Below the pieces are notes generated by a model. That model saw only the letters and a list, made by a program, of their open reading frames with translations. It searched no databases and was not told the origin of the DNA. Source: an uncultured Anaeroplasmataceae bacterium (lineage in GTDB: Bacteria > Bacillota_I > Bacilli_A > Acholeplasmatales > Anaeroplasmataceae). Taken from it: a stretch of DNA of 64,000 bases. A program made the translations under genes and the position numbers. The stretch is taken from assembly GCA_910579215.1 (NCBI GenBank), contig CAJTTN010000001.1, positions 186,001 to 250,000 of the forward strand, written 5' to 3'. This document shows positions 1 through 9,385 of this stretch, one piece after another (the first letter of the stretch is position 1; the number at the start of each line of letters is the position of its first letter).

Positions 1-593
1 CCATTAGAAAGTTCGCAACATTCCGATTCTTCAACATCAATATTTCCAGGCCATCCGCCTCTTGCAATTAAATAGGCTAATTTCTCAAGAGATGTTTCAG
101 TCAATATTTTAGATTGAAATTTTTGCTCACATAAATCTTTAAGTGATATATCACCACTTGAATCACCCGATTCATATAAAGACATTGTATTCATTCTTAT
201 ACTTTTGATTCTTCCTGTACCACTATGGAGTATTCCTTTTTTTGGAGGAGTTGATGAACCAGTTAAAATAATTTGACCTTTTTCAACATTTCTATCCACA
301 TACGCTCTTGTGGCATCCCATAGACCAGGAACTTCCTGCCATTCATCAATCAATCGAGGTGTTTTACCCTCTAATACTGTATAAGGTTCCATTTCAGCAA
401 ATAAACGATTAGAAAAGTTACCTCTTGGATCACCTACCAAAAATTCACTATTAGCATGATATGAAGATGTCCATGTCTTCCCACACCATTTAGGACCTTC
501 TATACAAATAGCTCCAAAAATTTTAAGATATCTTTCTACTAATGAATCAACTATTCTTTTTTTATATTTTGCTTTATTTGCCAACTTATCCAT
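1..593 (-). CDS. AAA-family ATPase (AAA_14/DUF4143 type), partial
   Basis: The gene reads leftward from an ATG at 593 and is still open at the window edge, so only about 197 N-terminal codons are visible. Walker A lies near residues 32-41 (EGPKWCGKTW) and Walker B near 81-89 (LIDEWQEVP); a sensor-like ILTGSS follows near 114. This arrangement fits the AAA_14 ATPases whose C-terminal half is DUF4143. Members are common in mobile or host-interaction regions, but their biochemical role is poorly known. It sits beside an insertion-sequence remnant, so it may be accessory. The family call is from motifs; substrate and function are unknown. Confidence 0.8.
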   Translation of the reverse strand, partial: MDKLANKAKYKKRIVDSLVERYLKIFGAICIEGPKWCGKTWTSSYHANSEFLVGDPRGNFSNRLFAEMEPYTVLEGKTPRLIDEWQEVPGLWDATRAYVDRNVEKGQIILTGSSTPPKKGILHSGTGRIKSIRMNTMSLYESGDSSGDISLKDLCEQKFQSKILTETSLEKLAYLIARGGWPGNIDVEESECCELSN

Positions 594-902
594 TTTAAAG
601 TCTCCTTATAGTTTAATTTGTAATCATTTTACCAAAGTGACCTATATTTGCCAACTAAAATGACTGATATTTTATAACCTAATTGACCGATATTTTTATA
701 AAAAACTGACCAATATTACAAAAAAATATTTAGAACCCGTTTGAACTCCAATTTTTGCGTTTAAAACCCCAGATCGATGTCCCCTATAAAAGGTGTAGAA
801 ATTTGTTTCGTCTCATTATTTTCATTTAAACAAGATAATAGCTTCATCGCTTGGTTCAAAAGAAAGCCGATCTGCTTGAGCCAACTGATGAAACTACAAT
901 CT
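594..902. other. Intergenic stretch with repeat array and peptide fragment
   Basis: No intact gene is seen here. It contains the 23-bp-periodic array at 638-718. On the minus strand an open frame of about 43 codons, without a convincing start, ends in a TAA at 771-773 (it contains FISWLKQIGF and TPFIGDIDLGF). I do not recognise it; it may be a leftover of mobile-element coding sequence. Confidence 0.4.
638..718 (-). repeat. Four direct repeats at exact 23-bp period, probable IS21-type end
   Basis: The motif TGACYNATATT occurs at 638, 661, 684 and 707, each start exactly 23 bp after the last, while the sequence between is not conserved. The outermost copy begins with TG on the plus strand. 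IS21-family elements end in TG...CA and often carry several internal repeats of the terminal sequence at each end (established for the family). Because the neighbouring istB remnant reads leftward, this would be the element's downstream end. No matching opposite end was found near 1440-1534. Confidence 0.6.
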
Positions 903-1442
903 TTATGCTAGTGAAATTATTTGTGTATCTAGCATAAATCTTTTTTGTAATGTTTCCATCAGATGTGAATCAACCTTCATCTCTTTCCATGATGATAATG
1001 GTCTATTAGTAACAATAATGATACTTCTTGTTTCTTGTAAGAACATCATTATTTTATACATTAATATGAGTTCTTCTTCTGTAGGCGCAATATAGAACAC
1101 ATCATCAATAATAACTAAATCAGCATTAAGAATATTATTCCATACTTTCTTCTTTATTTTCGATTCAACTAATAAATCATCAAGGGTTATGTATATCACT
1201 TTAGCACCTTTTTCTAACGCATTCATACCAAGTGTTGATGCAAGTGATGTCTTACCAGTTGAACAATCACCAACAATGAATATGTTTTGTCTTTTTAATG
1301 TAAAGTCAAATTCTTTGAGTTTAGATAATTGCCATTTAAGACCATCTGTAATTCTAGTTTCATCAACTGTAAGTTTTTTAGTCTTGAGGAACCCATTTAT
1401 TTGGACAAAATATGTTATAATAAGTGGGGGTAAGTTCAGTTT
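903..1442 (-). pseudogene. istB: IS21-type transposition helper IstB, decayed or truncated
   Basis: The reading frame is open from 1442 to a TAA at 903-905 and encodes an IstB-like AAA+ ATPase, the helper of IS21 transposases. Walker A (GDCSTGKTS) lies before the first ATG, at about 1271-1297, so the ATG at 1226 cannot be the true start. Walker B is VIIDDVFY, followed by the usual IIVTNRPLSSW segment. The usual N-terminal part of about 80 residues is missing, there is no start codon with a ribosome site, and no istA lies upstream. It is most likely the remnant of a dead element whose downstream end is the repeat array at 638-718. Confidence 0.75.
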
Positions 1443-1534
1443 TTAATGGCAAGAGTTATCTAAATTGATACAATTTCCACACCCTTGCCTTTTTCCGTGT
1501 TTCCTTTCACACCCCTATGTTTTGACTAGTGCAA

Positions 1535-2311
1535 TTAATTATTTTCACTTTTTTGATACCTCATCAAATATTTTTCTAATAAATCATTATCAAAAGAAAT
1601 AGAATCTTGTTTCATTATTTTTTCTTTATTTTTTTTCCAATGATATCTTTCAGAATAATCAATTACTTGCATTAAATTGTCACACATATCAATAATAGTT
1701 TCTATATCAGTTTTAACTTCCTCTATCGTTCTTTTTACGATATCAAATGATGCATTAACTTGAACACTCATATTACCTTTTTGAACTTCTTTCAATTTTG
1801 TTTCGTTAATTGCTAAATTTAAATATATAGTACTATTGGTCAATAACTTTTCATACTCATAATATTTACTTTTTAATTCTTGTAATTTCTTAAATAAATT
1901 TTGTTTTTTACAAAATGTAACATAATTAATATTACAAATAGTTCTTAGTGATGACAACATAATAAATTTATGGTTTTCAATAATATTTTCAACAACTTGT
2001 TCATGTGTTTTATCTAGATAATAATTTAATGTATTTTTAGCCACTATTGCATTTGTAAAAAGGAAAATTGCATTAGAGTATAATTGATCTTCCATACTTC
2101 TTTTACATTTATGATAAGAAAAAATCTCATTAAGTAATACAACAATAAAACTTGCAAAAGCACCGCCAAACACAGTAATTAAAAAATCATTTGAAAGCCA
2201 TTTTATATAAAACCATTCGTATGCTTTAGCTAAGCAAAATAAATAAGTTGTTACTAAAAATATTACAGAAATTATACTTGCAAATATAATATTACCTTTC
2301 TTATTACTCAT
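1535..2311 (-). CDS. Hypothetical two-helix membrane protein
   Basis: 258 residues; I do not recognise a family. Two hydrophobic segments lie near residues 7-27 and 43-63, followed by a charged, helical, mostly cytoplasmic region of about 190 residues. There is no signal peptidase site. The ATG follows a good AGGAGAAAGG ribosome site. It begins 21 bp after a specificity-type gene and closes the restriction operon. Membrane proteins at the end of defence operons can be effectors or sensors, but that is only inferred from position here. Confidence 0.6.
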   Translation of the reverse strand: MSNKKGNIIFASIISVIFLVTTYLFCLAKAYEWFYIKWLSNDFLITVFGGAFASFIVVLLNEIFSYHKCKRSMEDQLYSNAIFLFTNAIVAKNTLNYYLDKTHEQVVENIIENHKFIMLSSLRTICNINYVTFCKKQNLFKKLQELKSKYYEYEKLLTNSTIYLNLAINETKLKEVQKGNMSVQVNASFDIVKRTIEEVKTDIETIIDMCDNLMQVIDYSERYHWKKNKEKIMKQDSISFDNDLLEKYLMRYQKSENN

Positions 2312-2332
2312 AGTTTTCCTTTCTCCTATATT

Positions 2333-3265
2333 CTAAATTTTATCTGCATAAGGTAGCGACTTTATATAATTTTCCATAAATTGCCAATCTGGCAAATTGT
2401 TTTTGGTAGGTAGTTTAATAATAGCGTTTGCTAAATGTGGACCATACTTTCTTCCATAAGAGTATTTATACCTTTCCTTATCCAAAACAGTAACTATAAA
2501 TAAAGCATTATATTTATTTAGATTTTCATTGTAACCTGCTGTAAGTGTTGTACTTCCTATAAAATCTGTTTCAATATAATTTGAATATCCAACAGATCCT
2601 TGTCCATCACATATAAAGACAATGCAATTACCTTTAGTTAAAAGAGAATTGTCTCTATTTACTCTTTTCATTACTCCATTTTCTGATTTTTTTGCTCCTA
2701 TGTATTGTACATCATTACCATCTTCAAGAGCACCAGCATTTACACATTTACATTTTCTTAAATAAAATAATTCACCAATCTTAAATTCTTTCCAACTATT
2801 AACACTTAAGGCAATATTTTTCACAACCTTATTGTAAGTTCTTATGTACTTAATTTTAAAAGTTCCAATAACTATATTACATTCTTCTAAAGAAGGTATT
2901 TCTATATTAGGAAAAGTCTTATTTGCAGCTCGACCATAACTATATCTATATGCATTTTTATTTATACACATCGCATAGAATAATTTTTGTTCTAAAGTCA
3001 AGTCAATTTTGGGTGACAAAACATACAAATCTCTCCCACTATAATAATCTTCAGTTTGAACAAAGCAGGAAAGAACTGAACCACTAACAGCTAAGCTTAA
3101 AGTCCCGGCTTGCTGTGGTTTTATATTTTCTATAATTTTGACACGAGCAGTAACGCCATTATTGACACTAGTTCTTGCTACAAAGTTTACAGAATTTTTA
3201 TCACTTGATTTCACTTCTTGGCAATTAATCAACTCAAGATTAACACCATATTTATAATCAAACAA
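2333..3265 (-). CDS. BcgI-like specificity protein with two target-recognition domains
   Basis: 310 residues with two target-recognition domains. The first (about 1-135) ends in YSYGRAANKTF; the second (about 155-310) starts at WKEFKIGELF, a typical domain opening, and ends in YSYGRKYGPHL plus a PDWQFMENYIKSLP tail. This architecture fits S subunits and BcgI-like recognition proteins that give restriction-modification enzymes their sequence specificity. The only usable start is TTG at 3265, since a stop lies just upstream in frame; it overlaps the preceding small ORF by 8 bp, suggesting translational coupling. It is the second specificity protein in this operon and might be an alternative partner for HsdM. 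Confidence 0.75.
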   Translation of the reverse strand: MFDYKYGVNLELINCQEVKSSDKNSVNFVARTSVNNGVTARVKIIENIKPQQAGTLSLAVSGSVLSCFVQTEDYYSGRDLYVLSPKIDLTLEQKLFYAMCINKNAYRYSYGRAANKTFPNIEIPSLEECNIVIGTFKIKYIRTYNKVVKNIALSVNSWKEFKIGELFYLRKCKCVNAGALEDGNDVQYIGAKKSENGVMKRVNRDNSLLTKGNCIVFICDGQGSVGYSNYIETDFIGSTTLTAGYNENLNKYNALFIVTVLDKERYKYSYGRKYGPHLANAIIKLPTKNNLPDWQFMENYIKSLPYADKI

Positions 3266-3452
3266 GTCTTAAATCTTCATAGACATCACCATTTTTAACC
3301 AAATATGCCAAATAATCATTACTATCATTTTTGTATTCTTCAGTTCCGTAAAGGCTTTTAGAAAGAATATGTACTGTCAACGCAAGATTAAGGAGAGCAG
3401 CATTTTTATATATGATAATGTCATCTAGTTCTCTTCTTTGAATGATGCTCAT
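3258..3452 (-). CDS. Small hypothetical protein of the restriction operon
   Basis: 64 residues with no recognised domain; predicted mostly helical, ending in an acidic tail. I chose the ATG at 3452 because AAGGAGGG lies 6 bp upstream of it, whereas an in-frame ATG at 3458 touches the ribosome site. It ends 8 bp inside the TTG-started specificity gene, so its main observable property is coupling that gene's translation. It could be a short subunit or a leader-like ORF. Confidence 0.55.
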   Translation of the reverse strand: MSIIQRRELDDIIIYKNAALLNLALTVHILSKSLYGTEEYKNDSNDYLAYLVKNGDVYEDLRLV

Positions 3453-3472
3453 TGACATCCCTCCTTAATCTT

Positions 3473-5113
3473 TTATTCTTCGTCATCTTCCCTGCCTTTG
3501 AATGAAATTACAACATTCGCTGGATTTATATTAAATTCTTCCAAGATCATTCTTCCAAAATGCATCATTTTATTATTGTCCATGCAGCATTCAATAAACA
3601 CCCCTGGAACTACCTCATAAGGACCATACATTCCTTCGCTTGTATGACTTATATAAGGTTTTGATCTTTTGGTTGGTTTGAATTCTCTATCTGCAAGTTC
3701 ATTAAACTTTCCAGGAATTGCATCTTTTATATCATCCATTAGCGAAGCAAAGAAATCGTAGAATCTACTCACTAGTTTTGTTTTCCCCATGAATTTATAC
3801 ATGGTGATTTTTTTGCCCATCACATTTTTGTCTTCACTCATTTTATACGTGCTATCTGCATCAACGACTGCGACAACTTCATCTATATTCACGTTATTGC
3901 TTTTATGTCTATTGCAGATCATATGAACCAGCTGGGCATTTTCAAATGTAGTCTTACCACCAAGTGAATACGGAAGTATATGATCAATCTCGCATTGCTC
4001 TATATCGACGATTTTATTTTTGCATAATGGGCAAATGTAGTTTTGCTTTTCTGCTAACGGAAGCTTTAATGCGGGATCAAATGTTCTTGTTTCTTTATTC
4101 GTTCCGTCATCGCCTAAGATAGAACTCACCAAGTTGAAAATAGTAAGGATTCTTCTTATAACCCTATCAGTGGAACCAGTGGCAGCATAGCAAGCATCGT
4201 GATAAACGTCATCATGCAATTTTTTATCTTCTATTGCTAGTCGGATAGCATCTGCTTTATTGATTAGTTTCGTCCTATCAAATTTTGAAAAAGCAATCAT
4301 AATTGAATCATAGAATGTAGCGCTGAACTTGTTGATTACTGTCTTTTTCTCATAATCAACCGTGGCAAATGCCTCTGCCCCTAAAACTTCTTTTACAATG
4401 CTTAAAGTTTTAACAAATTTTTCTCTGTCTGCAGCAATGCTCTTTTCATCTTCAAATTGATGGAGTTTCATGTATTTATTCAACCAAGTTTTCATACTAG
4501 GCTTATAAGACATAAAATCAATCAACGCAAAAAATCTAAGGATATACTCCTGATACCACATTCTTTTGTTTTCTGCTTTAAACATTGTTGCAACATTCTT
4601 CTCATCTGCAAGATCATTTATCATAGAATTATAAGGCCCGCGATAAACACAGTTCCTTAATTCCTGCTCTTTCAAAGTAACCGCGCCACGATTTAATCTC
4701 TCGAAAATATCATATTTTGCATCAGAGGATTCTTTTGCAATCAAAATGGTTCTGAATGTAGTGTCATCAATAATCATCTGCAATTCAGCATCCAAATCTT
4801 TATAATACTTTCCATTAAGTTCAGTCAAAGAAGTTAAACCTTTCAATGCAAAGTCACCGTCAACAAACTTAATGAAAGACATAATTCTTTGTTGGCCATC
4901 AATAACAGAGTAAACATTGTTTTCTTCCTCGCATAAATAAATGGTTGGAAGCGGGATCAACATTAATGCTGATTCCACTAATCTTGAAGCCTTATCTTCT
5001 GTATATACATAGTCTCTTTGATAATCAGGATTGGTCAATAATTTGCCTTTCGTTTTCCAGTTGCGCAATTCATTAATAGAAGGCTCTTTAATTGAAAAAT
5101 ATAGTTTTTTCAT
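3473..5113 (-). CDS. DUF262 and HNH endonuclease, GmrSD-like
   Basis: 546 residues. The N-terminal DUF262 (ParB/Srx-like NTPase) carries the diagnostic DGQQR at 72-76 and a downstream FERLNRG (about 138-144). The C-terminal part has an HNH nuclease: CPLC at 361-364, EIDHILP at 375-381, and C400-NRHK. This order matches GmrS-GmrD fusion proteins, type IV restriction enzymes known to attack modified phage DNA. It starts 2 bp after hsdR, within the type I restriction operon, which is unusual because type IV enzymes normally stand alone. Whether it targets modified DNA or serves another role is unknown. Confidence 0.85.
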   Translation of the reverse strand: MKKLYFSIKEPSINELRNWKTKGKLLTNPDYQRDYVYTEDKASRLVESALMLIPLPTIYLCEEENNVYSVIDGQQRIMSFIKFVDGDFALKGLTSLTELNGKYYKDLDAELQMIIDDTTFRTILIAKESSDAKYDIFERLNRGAVTLKEQELRNCVYRGPYNSMINDLADEKNVATMFKAENKRMWYQEYILRFFALIDFMSYKPSMKTWLNKYMKLHQFEDEKSIAADREKFVKTLSIVKEVLGAEAFATVDYEKKTVINKFSATFYDSIMIAFSKFDRTKLINKADAIRLAIEDKKLHDDVYHDACYAATGSTDRVIRRILTIFNLVSSILGDDGTNKETRTFDPALKLPLAEKQNYICPLCKNKIVDIEQCEIDHILPYSLGGKTTFENAQLVHMICNRHKSNNVNIDEVVAVVDADSTYKMSEDKNVMGKKITMYKFMGKTKLVSRFYDFFASLMDDIKDAIPGKFNELADREFKPTKRSKPYISHTSEGMYGPYEVVPGVFIECCMDNNKMMHFGRMILEEFNINPANVVISFKGREDDEE

Positions 5114-5115
5114 AA

Positions 5116-8100
5116 TCAGTTTTCCTTCTTCTCGTTTTTCAAGTCTTCATAAATGCTCTTCAAGAATATACCTAGAACATCTTTCTTGATTTCAGTATTA
5201 TTCAAAAGCATTGTGAAGAATTCTTGGTTTTGCTGCAATCCATCAACCAATGCATCATCGATTCCTGAATAGAAAGAAAACTTAAAGTCATTCAATCCAT
5301 TAGCTTTTGCGCTGGCAATCAAGTCAGGATTCTTCTTTAATAAATCTCTGATTTGCAATGCAGCTTTGAAAGCCACATCATTATCGAACGATTTTCCAGT
5401 TTTGCTATTTACTTCCTTGATAATGTCGGAAAGCCTCTGTTCTTCATCTTCAGTAAGATTAAATGTTTCGGCCGTTGGCAGGTTGACATATGGTTCTGAA
5501 TCAACCTTTCCAGTCTTTACTTCAGCACCTTTCTTTTGATAGAAGTTAGTCGCCTGAATCATTCCCTTAAGGTTGAATCCATCTCCAGGCTTGCCTATTT
5601 TCAAATAAGGCAATAACCAAACGATGAAGTTATACTTCTTATGCAACTCCACGTCATTGAAAGAAGAAACCTGAAGCAGAAACTCGTAGAAACGGACGAG
5701 CCTTCTTAGGGTAAAATAAAGTTCTCTCTGATCGTTTACGTCCATTTCCTCAAAGTGTTTCTTCGCTTTGGATAGATAGAACGTTATCTTTGTTTCTTTT
5801 TCCTTGTCGGTGTATATGTCAGAATAGAATATCTCATTAGCCTCAAACGCTGAATCAACAGTGAACAAGTTATAGCTGTCAACTTTCTGGTCAATCTCGT
5901 ATACCAATTCTGGAGTGACGGTATTGCATAAAATGGTTGATGTGTAGTAAGGCTTGAAAGCATTCTGAATATCATCAATGTTGTTTACAAAGTCAAGAAT
6001 GAACGTCTTTTTGTTATAAGGCGGACATATTCTATTAAGTCTTGACAAAGTTTGAACGGCTGCGATTCCAGTTAGTTTTTTCAAAACGTACATTGCGCAT
6101 AACTTTGGCTGGTCGAATCCAGTCTGATATTTGTTTGCAACAAGCAAAACTTGATAATTCTCTTTATCGAACTTATCAGGTGTGTAATCATCGCTGAAGC
6201 CATTGATTGATGACTCTGTAAAATACTTCTCATTATCATCGGAAATGCCTAATTGCTTCTCGGTGATCTTGCCAGAGAAAGCGACAAGCGGATGAACATC
6301 TGTATATCCTTTTTCTGCTACATACTTTTGGAAAGCTTCGTAATATTTCACTGCTTCGGCTCTTGATCCAGTAACCACCATCGCCTTGCCCCAAGGCTGG
6401 TCTCGTAGGACTACATCTCTGAAGTGCTCAATGATAATCTCTATTCTCTGAGCGATATTCGTTTCGTGAAGCATCGCAAACCTAGCAATCTTCTTCTTTG
6501 CCTTCTTGCTTTGAAATTTTGGATCTTCTTCAATTTCCTTATTGATCTTGTAGAAAGTCTGATAAGGTGTAAAGCTTTGTAGGACATTCAAGATAAAACC
6601 TTCTTCAATAGCTTGCTTCATTGAATAAAGATGAAAGGCTTCATATTGTCCGAATGTGTTTAGTCTACCAAATATAGCAAGAGTTGTAGGCTTTGGGGTT
6701 GCCGTGAAAGCGAACATAGAAACATTGCTTTGTTTGCCATGTTTACAAATTTCATCGGAGATAAGATCTTCAGCATCCATGTTGAAAGCATCGTCTTCGT
6801 AGTTCACGTCTGAGCCGAGTGCTTTGGTAACCGCAGCCATGTCTTTTCCAGATGTGGAAGAGTGCGCCTCATCGATGATAACCGCAAACTTCTTGTCTTT
6901 TAATCCTTTTACAATGTCAGCTATATATAAGAATTTTTGAATGGTTGTCGCGACAATCTTTGTATTGCCTTCTAACGCTTCTTTTAAATCGTTTGAAGAA
7001 CACTTATCGTCCATTACCTTAATAAGCCCAACTTTATGTTCGATAGCGCCTACCGCCTTTTGAAGTTGCCTATCAACGACGACTCTATCCGTAACAATTA
7101 CAATGTTGTCGTAAATGATCTTATTATCAGCGTCATGCAATGTGGCAAGTCTGTGGGCAAGCCAGGCTATGGTGTAAGTCTTACCAGATCCCGCACTATG
7201 CTGAATCAAATAATTCATTTCAGACTTATTTTCCATAACATCAGCAAGCGTTCTTCTGATGCAATCAAGCTGATGATATCTAGGAAATATAATAGACTCC
7301 TTTAGTTTTTTCTTTCCGTTCTCTTCTTTCTCAATTCGCTCAACAAACACGAACTTGGAAAGGATTTCAATGAGGCTGTCCTTTTGAAGGATGTCTTCCC
7401 AAATGTAGGAAACGCCAAAGCCATCGGGATTAAGCGGGTTGCCCTTTCCCGTTTCTATCCCTTCGCCGTTTCCCTTATTGAATGGCAAGAAATATGTGGA
7501 CATTCCAGAAAGCTTGGTGGTCATATATGCTTCTTCAAGGTCCATGGCAAAGTTCACGATGCAGCCAGCCTTGAACAAGAATAGTCTGGCCTTTGGATCC
7601 CTATCGATTCTATATTGGACAATAGCGTTCTCATAGTTTTGCCCAGAAGCATTACATTTGAGCTCAAACGAAATAAACGCAAAACCGTTCAAGAAGATAA
7701 CAAGGTCAACTCTCTCGTCATCTTTCGCATAGACTTCTTCTGCAACAGAAAAGATGTTTTGCGTATATTTTTTGTTCAATTCCTTGTTGAACTCCGTAGC
7801 AGGCTTCGTGTACATTAGGTTTAGCTTCACGTTGGAAAGCTCAACGCCATGCTTCAGCGTTTCAAGCAAGGAGTTCTTGTTGCTTGTAATTTGATTGTTT
7901 ATTACATTGATTAAAGTCTCTTCAAATTTATCCTTATAAATCTTCTTAAGCTTTGCAATTTCATCAGGCTGAGTATCACTCAAAAATTTAAACAGCAATT
8001 CTCTATCAATTGCATAATACCTGTCAAAGTTAGCATCACTTCTTTCGATATATCCATTATTGCTTACCAAATAATCAATGATATATCTTTGATATTGTTT

Positions 8101-8121
8101 CTCGGTTAATACCTTACTCAT
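5116..8121 (-). CDS. hsdR: Type I restriction enzyme, R subunit (HsdR)
   Basis: 1001 residues, normal length for HsdR, the ATP-dependent translocase and nuclease subunit of type I restriction. The PD-(D/E)XK nuclease core is visible as VDLVIF (138-143) and FELK (152-155). The SF2 motor follows with Walker A SAGSGKT (309-315), DEAH (417-420) and a FTATPKP motif III. Late helicase motifs include NKYQTGFDQP and LSRLNR. It overlaps hsdS by 8 bp, as expected for coupled translation. G+C looks higher here than in hsdS or the flanking housekeeping genes, consistent with acquisition. Confidence 0.95.
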   Translation of the reverse strand: MSKVLTEKQYQRYIIDYLVSNNGYIERSDANFDRYYAIDRELLFKFLSDTQPDEIAKLKKIYKDKFEETLINVINNQITSNKNSLLETLKHGVELSNVKLNLMYTKPATEFNKELNKKYTQNIFSVAEEVYAKDDERVDLVIFLNGFAFISFELKCNASGQNYENAIVQYRIDRDPKARLFLFKAGCIVNFAMDLEEAYMTTKLSGMSTYFLPFNKGNGEGIETGKGNPLNPDGFGVSYIWEDILQKDSLIEILSKFVFVERIEKEENGKKKLKESIIFPRYHQLDCIRRTLADVMENKSEMNYLIQHSAGSGKTYTIAWLAHRLATLHDADNKIIYDNIVIVTDRVVVDRQLQKAVGAIEHKVGLIKVMDDKCSSNDLKEALEGNTKIVATTIQKFLYIADIVKGLKDKKFAVIIDEAHSSTSGKDMAAVTKALGSDVNYEDDAFNMDAEDLISDEICKHGKQSNVSMFAFTATPKPTTLAIFGRLNTFGQYEAFHLYSMKQAIEEGFILNVLQSFTPYQTFYKINKEIEEDPKFQSKKAKKKIARFAMLHETNIAQRIEIIIEHFRDVVLRDQPWGKAMVVTGSRAEAVKYYEAFQKYVAEKGYTDVHPLVAFSGKITEKQLGISDDNEKYFTESSINGFSDDYTPDKFDKENYQVLLVANKYQTGFDQPKLCAMYVLKKLTGIAAVQTLSRLNRICPPYNKKTFILDFVNNIDDIQNAFKPYYTSTILCNTVTPELVYEIDQKVDSYNLFTVDSAFEANEIFYSDIYTDKEKETKITFYLSKAKKHFEEMDVNDQRELYFTLRRLVRFYEFLLQVSSFNDVELHKKYNFIVWLLPYLKIGKPGDGFNLKGMIQATNFYQKKGAEVKTGKVDSEPYVNLPTAETFNLTEDEEQRLSDIIKEVNSKTGKSFDNDVAFKAALQIRDLLKKNPDLIASAKANGLNDFKFSFYSGIDDALVDGLQQNQEFFTMLLNNTEIKKDVLGIFLKSIYEDLKNEKKEN

Positions 8122-9373
8122 TTTCTGGTACCTCCTTCTTGCCCGTTACATATTCATAAATCAGTGACTTCTTATAATTCTCTATAGTTTCTAATTGTGC
8201 TTTTTTATTTTCTATGATGGAATCGATCTCGGCACACTTTTTATCCAAATAATCAGATATTTGATGTTGTTCATCAACTTTCGGTAATGCGATATAAATA
8301 TCTGCAACTTTGTCCCAACTTCTAAAATCACTTGTATTGCCTCGAATGCCATTGGAAATCAATTTATAAACTCCATTAAATGCTAATTGTTGTAAATAAT
8401 AAACTATAAATCTTTTGTCCTCGGTACTATCGCAAACATGAACAACTCTTGTTATTTTTCCATCATAATCTGAGTACGCAACAGAGCCATGCCATGTATC
8501 CATACCATGAATTGCAATATCACCTTTTTTTATTCCTTGCATTGCATTATCTTCGCTTACCATCTTACCAGTCATTTCCTCTGGCCTTACTGATACCTTA
8601 CCTTTATTAGTGCAAATTAATGCAGTGTCTTCTGGCGCAAAAGCTCTCCATAATTTTTTGCAACAATATCCTATTTTTGTTAAAGTCCATTCTTTATTGT
8701 ATGGTGCCATGTAAAATATTCTACTTTTTGTAATTTTTGTATTAGGATTTAATCCCATTGTGACCGCTTCTGAAATAACCGATTTCTTATAATCTTCTAG
8801 TGTGTCAATTTGTTTTTGAATATCGGCAATTATCTCATCGATTTTCTTGCATTGCTCATCAAGATACTTAGCTATTTTCTTTTGTTCATCAATCGGAGGC
8901 AAAGGAATTAACAATTCTAATAATTCAGATGAATTCAAACTACTTCTAACACCTGAACCACCAAGTGCATTAAATACCTGATTCATCCACATCATCAAAT
9001 AGTACTTTTCTGCAAATTGAGGATATATTTTTTTTGAACATTTCAAAATAATATAAGCTGGAGATACAATTCCTATATATGGAGATAACCCAACTCTACT
9101 AGTTGAAATATTTTGCAAGTCGATTAGTTTAAAGACTAATTCGTCTTTTTTTAATATTTGATAGGTATCAAATTTAACGGGCTGCAATCCTTCGTTATCA
9201 TCTTTAGATCGCTTGATAACGCCATTCAATGTTAAAGCGAGGCGGTCATACTCCTCTACTTTTGCGCCAACTATTAACTTATTGCTTGCTAATACATATT
9301 TTCCTTTTATTACATCCCAAAAAGCAGGAATATTATGTACCCATCCAATTCCACTATCTTTCATTTCTCTCAT
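8114..9373 (-). CDS. hsdS: Type I restriction enzyme, specificity subunit (HsdS)
   Basis: 419 residues with the classical two-domain layout: target-recognition domain 1 (about 1-155), a central helical conserved region (160-200, starting PPIDEQKKIAKYL), domain 2 (about 215-355) and a second copy of the helical region (about 364-410, starting VDEQHQISDYL). The two helices act as the spacer that sets the distance between half-sites and bind HsdM. Both domains look complete, so this is a functional-looking S subunit. The start is ATG at 9373 after GGCGGTGA. Recognition sequence cannot be read from the protein. Confidence 0.93.
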   Translation of the reverse strand: MREMKDSGIGWVHNIPAFWDVIKGKYVLASNKLIVGAKVEEYDRLALTLNGVIKRSKDDNEGLQPVKFDTYQILKKDELVFKLIDLQNISTSRVGLSPYIGIVSPAYIILKCSKKIYPQFAEKYYLMMWMNQVFNALGGSGVRSSLNSSELLELLIPLPPIDEQKKIAKYLDEQCKKIDEIIADIQKQIDTLEDYKKSVISEAVTMGLNPNTKITKSRIFYMAPYNKEWTLTKIGYCCKKLWRAFAPEDTALICTNKGKVSVRPEEMTGKMVSEDNAMQGIKKGDIAIHGMDTWHGSVAYSDYDGKITRVVHVCDSTEDKRFIVYYLQQLAFNGVYKLISNGIRGNTSDFRSWDKVADIYIALPKVDEQHQISDYLDKKCAEIDSIIENKKAQLETIENYKKSLIYEYVTGKKEVPENE

Positions 9374-9385
9374 AGTGTCACCGCC

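Noticed and set aside
638..718. A short CRISPR array
   Set aside because: Only about 11 bases of each 23-bp unit are conserved, leaving spacers of 12 bp, far too short, and no cas genes are present.
1446..1534. Opposite terminal repeat of the IS21-type element
   Set aside because: No inverted copy of the TGACYNATATT motif is present; the repeated CACACCC segments here do not match it.
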